Below are positions 1 through 5,693 of a DNA stretch of 14,943 nucleotides, in pieces. This DNA comes from Cyanobacteria bacterium UBA9971 (GTDB lineage Bacteria > Cyanobacteriota > Vampirovibrionia > Gastranaerophilales > UBA9971). Each line of letters begins with the position of its first letter. The first letter of the stretch is position 1. A program made the position numbers and the translations under genes. Under the pieces are notes generated by a model. It saw only the letters and a program-made list of their open reading frames with translations, was not told the origin of the DNA and made no database searches. The stretch is from NCBI GenBank assembly GCA_003499955.1, contig DNRP01000110.1:26704-41646 (forward strand), given 5' to 3'.

Positions 1-623
1 ATTTCTGTTTTCGGAACATTTAAGCCGATTAATCGCGCTGTTTCCATACAAATATATTCATTAGCAACAGATTGTTCAAACCTTCTTACAGGTGGTTTTA
101 AAATATGTGTAGTCGGGCTGCCGTCAAGAGGTAAAGCAATTTTATTATCAATTACACAAACAGGAGTTTTTTCTTGGGCTCCTGCTAAAGACATTCTGCG
201 ACCCAAGTATGGTTTTACGGGTAAATCTTTTATATGTTTCCATAACTCTTCATCAGTTAAAAATTCTCCTTTTACCTCAACAAATTCCTGCAAAACTTGA
301 GGTTCATTTAACTCATGAAAAGTAACCGCACCTGCGCAGTCATGTCCGATAGCTGCAAGTAAAGCAAAGTCATTATTTTCACTAATTTTATACTTTATTG
401 CCAGAGTTTTTCTTGTTTCTTCGTGTTCGGGAAGTAACCCACCAAAGTATGCTTTACATATTTTTTCAGGATAAACTTCTTTTATTACAGGCAAACTTAA
501 AGACAAAGGAATTTGAGCATCATCGTTATACTTAAAACGCATCTTTCCTTTATATTCTTCAAGAATACCAACTTCTTTACCGTATAATCTTACAGAAAGT
601 TTTTTAATTTCTCTGGTTTCCAT
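1..623 (-). CDS. hipA: HipA-type serine/threonine kinase toxin, N-terminal 207 residues (runs off window)
   Basis: This is the toxin kinase of a HipBA type II toxin-antitoxin module; HipA proteins phosphorylate targets such as glutamyl-tRNA synthetase and induce growth arrest. I translated the open frame that leaves the window at base 1. The N-terminal subdomain carries GGLLPE (residues 61-66), the segment IGHDCAGAV (92-100), the motif SLAGAQEK (145-152), whose serine matches the position autophosphorylated in E. coli HipA, and SPTTHILKP (169-177). These are characteristic of the family. The catalytic C-terminal lobe lies outside the window, so activity cannot be judged. The ATG at 621-623 follows an AGGAAG ribosome binding site, which overlaps the hipB stop region; only 8 nt separate the two genes, so they are almost certainly co-transcribed and probably coupled. 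Family assignment is very secure; the substrate is unknown. Confidence 0.95.
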   Translation of the reverse strand, partial: METREIKKLSVRLYGKEVGILEEYKGKMRFKYNDDAQIPLSLSLPVIKEVYPEKICKAYFGGLLPEHEETRKTLAIKYKISENNDFALLAAIGHDCAGAVTFHELNEPQVLQEFVEVKGEFLTDEELWKHIKDLPVKPYLGRRMSLAGAQEKTPVCVIDNKIALPLDGSPTTHILKPPVRRFEQSVANEYICMETARLIGLNVPKTE

Positions 624-631
624 TTATCTTC

Positions 632-850
632 CTATTCAGTAGCAGGTAAAGACATATTTATTTTTATTCCTAAACCTGTTAAAACTTTTAATATTTTATC
701 AATCTGGCAAGTCGATTTAGCATTTTCTAAATCGCTAATAAAACGCAATCCAACACCACAGAGCTTTGCAAGTTTTGCTTGTGTAAGTCCTTGTGATTTT
801 CTTGCTTCTTTCACAATTTCAGCTATATCTTCAGGAGATTTAATATTCAT
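632..850 (-). CDS. hipB: HipB-like antitoxin, Cro/C1-type HTH repressor (72 aa)
   Basis: Small DNA-binding antitoxin that should neutralise the HipA encoded immediately downstream and repress the pair. A Cro/C1-type helix-turn-helix fills most of the protein (LTQAKLAKLCGVGLRFISDLE region, about residues 22-42 of the 72-residue form), followed by a short helix and a beta tail, as in HipB. A longer frame opens at an ATG at 887-889. I prefer the internal ATG at 848-850 for three reasons: the protein then starts MNIKSPEDIAEI like other HipB proteins; a GAGAG ribosome binding site lies at the right distance; and the upstream ATG directly abuts the -10 element of the promoter, so it should not be in the transcript. 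Two repeated operator-like sites flank that promoter, which suggests autoregulation. Confidence 0.92.
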   Translation of the reverse strand: MNIKSPEDIAEIVKEARKSQGLTQAKLAKLCGVGLRFISDLENAKSTCQIDKILKVLTGLGIKINMSLPATE

Positions 851-865
851 GGGGCTTCTCTCTTT

Positions 866-879
866 TACCCGTACGGTAA
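866..879. promoter_or_regulatory. Putative HipB operator O1 (downstream of -10)
   Basis: The plus strand reads TACCCGTACGGTAA, an inverted repeat TACC-N5-GGTA that also contains the palindrome CCGTACGG. It covers the expected hipBA transcription start. Its core CCCG(T)ACGGTAA recurs 50 bp upstream with one change. Position and symmetry suit a HipB operator; the sequence differs from the E. coli TATCC-N8-GGATA operator. Confidence 0.6.
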
Positions 880-880
880 C

Positions 881-908
881 ATTATACATTATTTTGATTT
901 AAATGCAA
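881..908 (-). promoter_or_regulatory. hipBA promoter (TTGCAT, 16 bp, TATAAT)
   Basis: On the minus strand a -35 element TTGCAT (908-903) and a perfect -10 TATAAT (886-881) are separated by 16 bp. The expected transcription start is near 873-875, about 24 nt before the preferred hipB start codon. It lies between two copies of a near-palindromic sequence that probably bind the HipB repressor. Seen directly; activity is inferred. Confidence 0.75.
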
Positions 909-914
909 GTGTTT

Positions 915-930
915 ATTCCCGAACGGTAAT
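915..930. promoter_or_regulatory. Putative HipB operator O2 (upstream of -35)
   Basis: The plus strand reads ATTCCCGAACGGTAAT. It shares 11 of 12 core bases (CCCGAACGGTAA, 918-929) with the site at 868-879, in the same orientation and exactly 50 bp away, close to five helical turns. It ends about 6 bp upstream of the -35 element, so two bound repressors would bracket the promoter. Inferred from repeat and position. Confidence 0.55.
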
Positions 931-1139
931 TTGCCAGAGTGCTTTCTATTTATACTTTTCTCTGTATTTTAAGATTAATTCTATTTGTTTTTGAACAAAC
1001 CTGTTTATCACAAAAACCGCTTTTTTCATAAATAAATTTTATGTTAGATTTTTGTACAGTTACCCTGGGGCTAGTGAACAAGCTTAGAATTTGTTTATTG
1101 AGAATATACTCGTTCCAAAAATGAATTCGAATTTTTGTA

Positions 1140-1161
1140 AAAAATAAAATATTTTATTTTT
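1140..1161. repeat. Perfect 22-bp AT-only palindrome across the methyltransferase stop codon
   Basis: Bases 1141-1160 read AAAATAAAATATTTTATTTT, a perfect palindrome extended by one more A/T pair on each side. It spans the TAA stop at 1154-1156 of the methyltransferase gene. The rest of the 890-1153 intergenic stretch has no convincing G+C-rich terminator hairpin and no ORF with a ribosome binding site. The palindrome may help end the transcript or may only reflect AT-richness. Confidence 0.5.
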
Positions 1162-1954
1162 GAGCTAACGTAACCGAATAATAACCTTGCTTGTCAGAAT
1201 TAGTTTCTATTATTTTAAATCCTATTTCTTTAGCCCAGGAATTAATTAAGCAAGCGTTGCGAATTTTCATCTCTAAAGGATTATGGTTGAAATCTTGAAA
1301 AACATTTTTGACCATTTCCAAATCAACATGGTCGCTTTGGTTTGTAAATACGAAATAGCCATCGACCGGCAGGTTATTATATATTATTTGCATTGATTTT
1401 TTCACTAGTTCATCGTCAATAATCCAGTCATAGAAACCTGAAGATACTATAATATTTGGAATTTTATTTAGTTCCTTGAAACTATTGGGCTCAAGCGCAT
1501 TACCTTCTTTAAATTCCATATTGCTAAGACCTAATGATTCAGCTTTTATTTTGCCTTCTTCCAGCCATCTTGTGTCAATATCTCGACAAACAGCAAAAAC
1601 ATTTTCATTCCTAAATTTATCCATCGTTTCCAGAATATATTTAGCAGGACCTGACGCCACATCAACAATAAAAACATCATTTTTATCTGTTAATGTTAAA
1701 ACTATTGCTGTTTTTAATGAATTTACAAGGTTGTTTTTTCTGGTTCTAATTACTTCCCATCCTGCATGTCTTATAAATATTCTGTCTATTAGTTTTCCGA
1801 TTAAATATTTACCTGAAGGCTGGTTTTGATAAATGTAATCAAGCATCTTTCCTGATGTAAATCCGTATTGACTGCATAATTTCAAACCGTCACTTGTTTG
1901 ACCTATAGTGTCAACCAGAGTTTTTAAAGCTTTAAATTTTAATTCTTTCAACAT
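1154..1954 (-). CDS. Class I SAM-dependent methyltransferase, like the C-terminal half of YnbC
   Basis: Predicted soluble S-adenosylmethionine-dependent methyltransferase of 266 residues. The SAM-binding glycine motif is VDVASGPAKY (97-106), the acidic ribose-binding strand end is CRDID (123-127), then EGNALE (150-155), and FTNQ (203-206) follows the GY of a late strand. This pattern (DxASGPxxY, CRDID, TNQ) is what I recognise in the methyltransferase domain that E. coli YnbC carries fused behind an alpha/beta hydrolase; here it stands alone. An AAGGAG ribosome binding site lies 9 nt before the ATG. It is the last gene of the operon, 38 nt after the CDP-alcohol transferase-flavodoxin gene, which suggests a lipid head group or lipid intermediate as substrate. 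The actual substrate is not known. Confidence 0.82.
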   Translation of the reverse strand: MLKELKFKALKTLVDTIGQTSDGLKLCSQYGFTSGKMLDYIYQNQPSGKYLIGKLIDRIFIRHAGWEVIRTRKNNLVNSLKTAIVLTLTDKNDVFIVDVASGPAKYILETMDKFRNENVFAVCRDIDTRWLEEGKIKAESLGLSNMEFKEGNALEPNSFKELNKIPNIIVSSGFYDWIIDDELVKKSMQIIYNNLPVDGYFVFTNQSDHVDLEMVKNVFQDFNHNPLEMKIRNACLINSWAKEIGFKIIETNSDKQGYYSVTLAQK

Positions 1955-1992
1955 TTTTGTGTCTCCTTTTAATTTTTATTATTTGCCTTAAT

Positions 1993-3105
1993 TTAAATTT
2001 CTGTTTTTAAGTAAGTTTTGCCCAAATCTATACCGAACAAATATGAATCCAGTAAATCGTTTTCGTTAGGTCTGTTTGCGTATGTTTTTGCTATTGAGTG
2101 ATATCCTCTTATATTTGTTGTTGAGACTGGTTTTTTATTTAATTTGTCGGCAAAATACTTGATACACTTTGTTCCTGAAATCAATCGATAAATAGGAACT
2201 CCTGATGTTATAGCAAGTGCATAATTTTTTATATTCAGGTTGTTTTCAAGTAATTCCTGCATAGCGGGTGTGGTTCTTTTTTTTCCTAAGTTTGGAGTTG
2301 CAAAAACGACTAAATCGAATAAACCAAGATTCAAGTTTATTGCTTCTTTAGGTGTAATACACGAAGTAGAAAGTGCGTCCGCTATTTTCTCTGCAACTTT
2401 TTTGGTATTACCTGTCAATGAATCATAAATAACAACAGTTTTTTTATTTAAATCTCTGTATTTTTCCCATTCCAGAACTTTAATTTGTCTTAACTGTCCG
2501 TTTAAGCGGTTGAAAACTGTAATTTGACCTAAAACAAGAAATATAATCATACATGCTTCAAAATAAGTTGGTGCAAAACCATAAATATTTAAGGAAGGAA
2601 TAATATTGTTTATATTTAAATACTGTAAAAGGGCAAAAATCATAATCATTATAAGTCTTTCAACTTTGCCAAGAGGTCCATGATGTTGCCATTCTACTCC
2701 CAAAGCCTTGCCTAACATGCCGGTATAGCTAACTAAAAACATCGAGCCAAAACCGATAACTCCCCACACAGGAGAGCAAAAGGGTGAAAGCGCAATCCCT
2801 GTCATAATAAAAATATCAGAATATCTGTCAGGCAAAGCGTTTACTATTTCACCTTTTAACCTTAAATTTCCTCTTTCGATAGCTATAACTCCATCAATTG
2901 TATTTAAAGTCATTCTTAGGAAAGTCAGTCCGATTGACCAGATTAAAAATACAGGGTTTTTGTCAGCAAAAAGATAACAAAACATTGTTATAAATGCTGC
3001 AAATGTTGCTAAATAACTGATGATGTCAGGGTCAATAAATTTTAGTTTTTTTGCCATTGGCAACAAGATTTTACGATACGGGAATTTTAACAGGTACATG
3101 TCCAT
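1993..3105 (-). CDS. CDP-alcohol phosphatidyltransferase (YnbA-like) fused to a C-terminal flavodoxin domain
   Basis: Two-domain protein of 370 residues. Residues 1 to about 205 form a polytopic membrane CDP-alcohol phosphatidyltransferase, which would transfer a phosphatidyl group from CDP-diacylglycerol to an alcohol. Its signature is N68-x2-D71-G72-x2-A75, then G85-x3-N89-x3-D93-x3-D97: the first and third canonical aspartates are asparagine, as I recall for YnbA, and the arginine usually after the alanine is I76, with an arginine at R78. Residues about 222-370 look like a flavodoxin fold, beginning with strand VVIY and an FMN phosphate loop SLTGNT (229-234), then FDLVVFATP and a YALAITSG strand. 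The join is in one open frame without an internal stop. The gene starts in a TAATG overlap with the acyltransferase stop, so translation is probably coupled. The alcohol acceptor and the role of the flavin domain are unknown. Confidence 0.85.
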   Translation of the reverse strand: MDMYLLKFPYRKILLPMAKKLKFIDPDIISYLATFAAFITMFCYLFADKNPVFLIWSIGLTFLRMTLNTIDGVIAIERGNLRLKGEIVNALPDRYSDIFIMTGIALSPFCSPVWGVIGFGSMFLVSYTGMLGKALGVEWQHHGPLGKVERLIMIMIFALLQYLNINNIIPSLNIYGFAPTYFEACMIIFLVLGQITVFNRLNGQLRQIKVLEWEKYRDLNKKTVVIYDSLTGNTKKVAEKIADALSTSCITPKEAINLNLGLFDLVVFATPNLGKKRTTPAMQELLENNLNIKNYALAITSGVPIYRLISGTKCIKYFADKLNKKPVSTTNIRGYHSIAKTYANRPNENDLLDSYLFGIDLGKTYLKTEI

Positions 3106-3731
3106 TATTTTTCTCCTTTTTTGTTAAATAAATTCAGTTCTTCAAAACTATGTTTTAAACTATCCATAAAATTTTTCTTGTCTCCGCACCAGAAAAGAGG
3201 TTGTCCTATATAAACGTCGCAGATAAATGGAACTAAAAGACCTTCGTCCTTTGGTAGAACTTTTCCTGTTCCTGACATAAAAACAGGAATTACAGGAATA
3301 TCAGGATTTTGTTTTGCTAAATGAGCAACTCCGCATTTGAATTCACTTATAACTTCCGGTTCTCCTCTTGTTCCTTCGGGGTAAATTATGATAATTTTGC
3401 CATTTTTCAGCTTATTGTTTACTTCTTCAAAAGGGTTTTTCTTTGTGATTTCATCTCTTGAAATTGGAATAATTCCGAAAATATTCAGGAAAAACCATCT
3501 TCTGAATTTTGTTTTAAGAAAATAATCTGCTGCCGCCACAGGATGAATGTCGAAAATTTGTCTTAAAGGGAATAAACTCATTAAAATCAGGGTATCAATA
3601 TGGCTGTTATGGTTTGCAGCAATTATTACGGGTCCTTTTTTTGGAATTAATTCAGCCTTTCTTACGTTAATTCCGAGGACTATGTACACAAGAGGCTTAA
3701 CAAACAGCCAGAAGAATATGAATTTAATCAT
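3105..3731 (-). CDS. PlsC-family 1-acylglycerol-3-phosphate O-acyltransferase
   Basis: Membrane-bound lysophosphatidate acyltransferase-type protein of 208 residues, expected to acylate lysophosphatidic acid or a related lysolipid. The catalytic motif is NHNSHID (N40-H41 to D46, the HX4D motif), and the substrate-binding motif is EGTR (119-122). The block around FRRWFFLNIFGIIPISRD (76-93) and IPVIPVFMSG (145-154) match motifs II and IV. A hydrophobic segment at residues 4-20 anchors the N-terminus. The ATG overlaps the upstream cdsA-type stop codon as ATGA (3728-3731), and the gene's own stop overlaps the next start. This places it as the middle of three coupled lipid enzymes: it would make phosphatidic acid, and its neighbours activate and use it. 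Possibly a specialised paralogue of the housekeeping PlsC. Confidence 0.92.
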   Translation of the reverse strand: MIKFIFFWLFVKPLVYIVLGINVRKAELIPKKGPVIIAANHNSHIDTLILMSLFPLRQIFDIHPVAAADYFLKTKFRRWFFLNIFGIIPISRDEITKKNPFEEVNNKLKNGKIIIIYPEGTRGEPEVISEFKCGVAHLAKQNPDIPVIPVFMSGTGKVLPKDEGLLVPFICDVYIGQPLFWCGDKKNFMDSLKHSFEELNLFNKKGEK

Positions 3732-4681
3732 AATATCCCTCTGTAGTGAAGATATACTGTGTAATGAAAGAACAACGGAGCTGTATAAATCAAGCTGTCA
3801 AGACGATCTAAAATTCCGCCGTGTCCAGGGATAAGAGTTCCGCTGTCTTTAACTCCGAGATCTCTTTTGATTGCAGACATAACAACATCACCTATAAATC
3901 CACTAATTGAGATGAATAGTCCTGCAATTAAAGCTTCTATATGTGTTAGAGGTGTTAAATAAGGTGCGATTAAAAATGCAATCATAGGAGTTGTGATTAT
4001 CCCACCTAAAAAGCCTTCACGGGTTTTGTTAGGGCTGATTTTAGGGATGATTTTATTCTTGCCAAATTTTTTCCCGAAGCAAAACTGTGCTGCATCATTA
4101 ATCACAGTAAGAAAAACGATATAAATAAAGAGCCCCACTCCTCCTGCAACAGGATTATTTGCAAAAGGAAGAACCAAAAATGCTGCCAGATATCCTATAC
4201 TATAAACCGTTGCCATAATTCCCCAGTGGATTGTTCCGGCAGACTTAAGAAAACCTTCTGTTTCCCCTATAGTTACCATCCTGAAAGGTATCATCAAAAA
4301 CATATACAGAGGGATAAATAGGTAAAACATAGCAAGCCAGCCTGTATAAAGAAAATAAAGCTGTATGGGAATTGCAAGATATGCCCAAAAAAGAACTCTT
4401 CTGTCGGCTCTTCTTGTAGGAATTAGCGATAAAAATTCTTTTAAAGCAAGAAAGCTTATAAACCCAACAAAAACAAAAGAAATCAGTTTGTTTCCCATTA
4501 TTGCAAGAGTAAACAAAGCAGTAATTGACCAGAACGATTTCACACGCAGGTTTAAATTGGTGAAGTCCTTGCCTTTTTGGACAAGGTTTTTCAGGACGAC
4601 AACGCCTGAAAAAACTGATAAAACAGCAAAGATTCCGATTATTGCGAATTGAACATTTTGAGTTACGTGAAAAAATTCCAT
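3728..4681 (-). CDS. Phosphatidate cytidylyltransferase (CdsA family, YnbB-like)
   Basis: Integral membrane enzyme of 317 residues that converts phosphatidic acid and CTP to CDP-diacylglycerol. The full CdsA signature is present near the C-terminus: S269-A-I-K272-R273, K278-D279, then PGHGGILDRLD (285-295), which carries the metal-binding aspartates. SPNKTREGFLGG (216-227) and the acidic NDAAQF strand (195-200) are also typical. There are about eight hydrophobic segments, and the length is that of YnbB-type paralogues. An AGGAG ribosome binding site precedes the ATG at 4679-4681. It is followed with a 4-nt overlap by the acyltransferase and then by the CDP-alcohol transferase, its natural downstream enzyme. 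The neighbourhood suggests a dedicated copy rather than the sole cellular CdsA, which cannot be checked here. In E. coli the paralogue YnbB has been linked to a membrane glycolipid. Confidence 0.93.
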   Translation of the reverse strand: MEFFHVTQNVQFAIIGIFAVLSVFSGVVVLKNLVQKGKDFTNLNLRVKSFWSITALFTLAIMGNKLISFVFVGFISFLALKEFLSLIPTRRADRRVLFWAYLAIPIQLYFLYTGWLAMFYLFIPLYMFLMIPFRMVTIGETEGFLKSAGTIHWGIMATVYSIGYLAAFLVLPFANNPVAGGVGLFIYIVFLTVINDAAQFCFGKKFGKNKIIPKISPNKTREGFLGGIITTPMIAFLIAPYLTPLTHIEALIAGLFISISGFIGDVVMSAIKRDLGVKDSGTLIPGHGGILDRLDSLIYTAPLFFHYTVYLHYRGIL

Positions 4682-4696
4682 TACAAATTCTCCTAA

Positions 4697-5113
4697 TTAG
4701 TCATTAGACAGTAATAAAAGCGGCAATAAACTTATAAACCCAACTCCCAAAACAATTGGATTTAAAATACTTAGATGTAATTGAGTAAAAATTATGCCTA
4801 AAACCCACAATGTAATAAAACTACAAGCAATAAAATTTAAGAAAACTAAGCTAAATTTACCACTCCAGTAATTTGCATTAATATTTATAGCTTGTTTAAA
4901 AGATATTACGTCTGAAATTATTAACCATAATGCAATTAAAGCTTCTATAACAAAAGCAGTAATACAAAAAGTAGGAATTTCATGACTTTGTGTTGGTGTA
5001 AAGTGAACAGTTCCTATAAATAGAGTTAAAAAAACAGATATTATCAATAAAACAAATACAGGAATAGAAAAGCTAATATTTAAAGCCGATATAGTTTTTA
5101 CAAAATTTCTCAT
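4697..5113 (-). CDS. Small four-helix membrane protein of unknown function (138 aa)
   Basis: I do not recognise a family. The protein shows four hydrophobic segments at about residues 15-37, 48-70, 86-108 and 114-134, with short polar loops and no catalytic motif. AAGGAG lies at good spacing before the ATG at 5111-5113. In the 54-nt gap upstream, a CCTT stretch could pair with the AAGG of this ribosome binding site around a 4-nt loop; the stem is only 4 bp, so its effect is uncertain. The gene ends 15 nt before the CdsA-type gene, so it belongs to the lipid operon and may be a partner subunit or transporter-like accessory for those enzymes. That role is inferred only from position. Confidence 0.8.
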   Translation of the reverse strand: MRNFVKTISALNISFSIPVFVLLIISVFLTLFIGTVHFTPTQSHEIPTFCITAFVIEALIALWLIISDVISFKQAININANYWSGKFSLVFLNFIACSFITLWVLGIIFTQLHLSILNPIVLGVGFISLLPLLLLSND

Positions 5114-5167
5114 AACAAATTCTCCTTAAAGAAGGTTTTTAGTGCTAAATTTTTAAAATTTATATTA

Positions 5168-5485
5168 CTAGAGACTTAAAGCAGAAATTTTTAAAATGAC
5201 AGTCGAACCAATTGCGAAAAGAATTATCGAGGCTAAAAAGTTAAATCCAAATAATGCATAATTTTCTTTAATAGAGATGTAACCGGATTTGATAAAACGA
5301 CTCAACATTAAGATATATATGGTTGAAGGAATTAACATAAGAAGATAATTCAAAAAAGAAATATTAGAAAAAGCTGCAACTACCGGGCAAACCAAAAACA
5401 AAGGAAGAGCGGATATAATCAGGCTTGCACCACATATTTTTGCGTTTAGAGAAAATAAATCATTTTTGTAAACTTGTGCTGACAT
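5168..5485 (-). CDS. Small three-helix membrane protein of unknown function (105 aa)
   Basis: No family recognised. Hydrophobic segments lie at about residues 16-38, 42-63 and 76-100, with a positively charged loop (SRFIKSGYISIKENY) between the second and third. A faint similarity of the NY-x-F-FLA/FIA region to the next gene (the 138-residue protein) hints that the two could be distant relatives, but this is too weak to assert. GGAGAT precedes the ATG at 5483-5485. It follows a 29-codon small ORF by 29 nt and lies near the head of the lipid operon. Confidence 0.78.
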   Translation of the reverse strand: MSAQVYKNDLFSLNAKICGASLIISALPLFLVCPVVAAFSNISFLNYLLMLIPSTIYILMLSRFIKSGYISIKENYALFGFNFLASIILFAIGSTVILKISALSL

Positions 5486-5514
5486 TGTTTTATCTCCTAT
5501 TCACTTAATTAATT

Positions 5515-5604
5515 CTATACAGCTCTAATCCAGTCTATATAAGCAGGATTATCTGCAAGCTTTGAAAAACATTCAATTAAATTCTTTTTGAAGTTTTTAA
5601 ACAT
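5515..5604 (-). CDS. Small ORF, 29 codons, basic-amphipathic peptide
   Basis: A short frame starting MFKNFKKNLIEC and ending IDWIRAV, with a strong ribosome binding site (AAGGAG, 6 nt before the ATG at 5602-5604). The N-terminus carries four lysines in the first eight residues and alternates with phenylalanine, so an amphipathic membrane-binding helix is possible. No family recognised. It sits between a large inverted repeat (8 nt before its ribosome binding site) and the first membrane protein of the lipid operon, 29 nt away. It could be a genuine small protein or a leader ORF controlling the operon. The initiation signal is as good as that of its neighbours, which is the main support; no conservation test was possible. 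Confidence 0.55.
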   Translation of the reverse strand: MFKNFKKNLIECFSKLADNPAYIDWIRAV

Positions 5605-5621
5605 AATGAACTCCTTAACAA

Positions 5622-5672
5622 AATAGTTGAATGGTGAAGTATTTTATATAATTACTTTACCATTCAACTATT
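5622..5672. repeat. Large inverted repeat (20-bp arms, one mismatch, 11-nt spacer): operator or terminator/attenuator
   Basis: The left arm 5622-5641 and the right arm 5653-5672 are reverse complements apart from one pair (5636/5658); the core of the arm is TAGTTGAATGGT. The spacer 5642-5652 is TTTTATATAAT. On the minus-strand transcript the stem is followed by UUUUGUU and then the ribosome binding site of the small ORF. It therefore could terminate transcripts from the alpha/beta hydrolase gene, which ends 21 bases upstream at 5694, act as an attenuator, or be a repressor operator around the start of the next operon. The symmetry is seen directly; its function is inferred. Confidence 0.75.
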
Positions 5673-5682
5673 AACTTGTCAA
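5654..5682 (-). promoter_or_regulatory. Candidate promoter for the small ORF/lipid operon (TTGACA, 17 bp, TAAAGT)
   Basis: On the minus strand a perfect consensus -35 TTGACA (5682-5677), itself part of the palindrome ACTTGTCAAGT (5674-5684), is followed after 17 bp by TAAAGT (5659-5654), matching four of six -10 bases. The -10 lies inside the right arm of the inverted repeat, so a protein bound there would block it. The weak -10 keeps confidence modest. Confidence 0.45.
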
Positions 5683-5693
5683 GTGATGAATTT

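Noticed and set aside
1009..1030. AAAAACCGCTTTTTT hairpin as a possible terminator
   Set aside because: Stem is only A/T pairs around a 4-nt loop; too weak to call.
1041..1124. Forward-strand 27-codon ORF in the gap between the methyltransferase and hipB
   Set aside because: No ribosome binding site, no coding character, and opposite to all neighbouring genes.
5642..5652. The spacer of the inverted repeat (TATATAA on the minus strand) as a -10 paired with TTGAAT in the arm
   Set aside because: Spacing to the only -35-like hexamer in the arm is about 13 bp, too short; the TTGACA further upstream with TAAAGT fits better.
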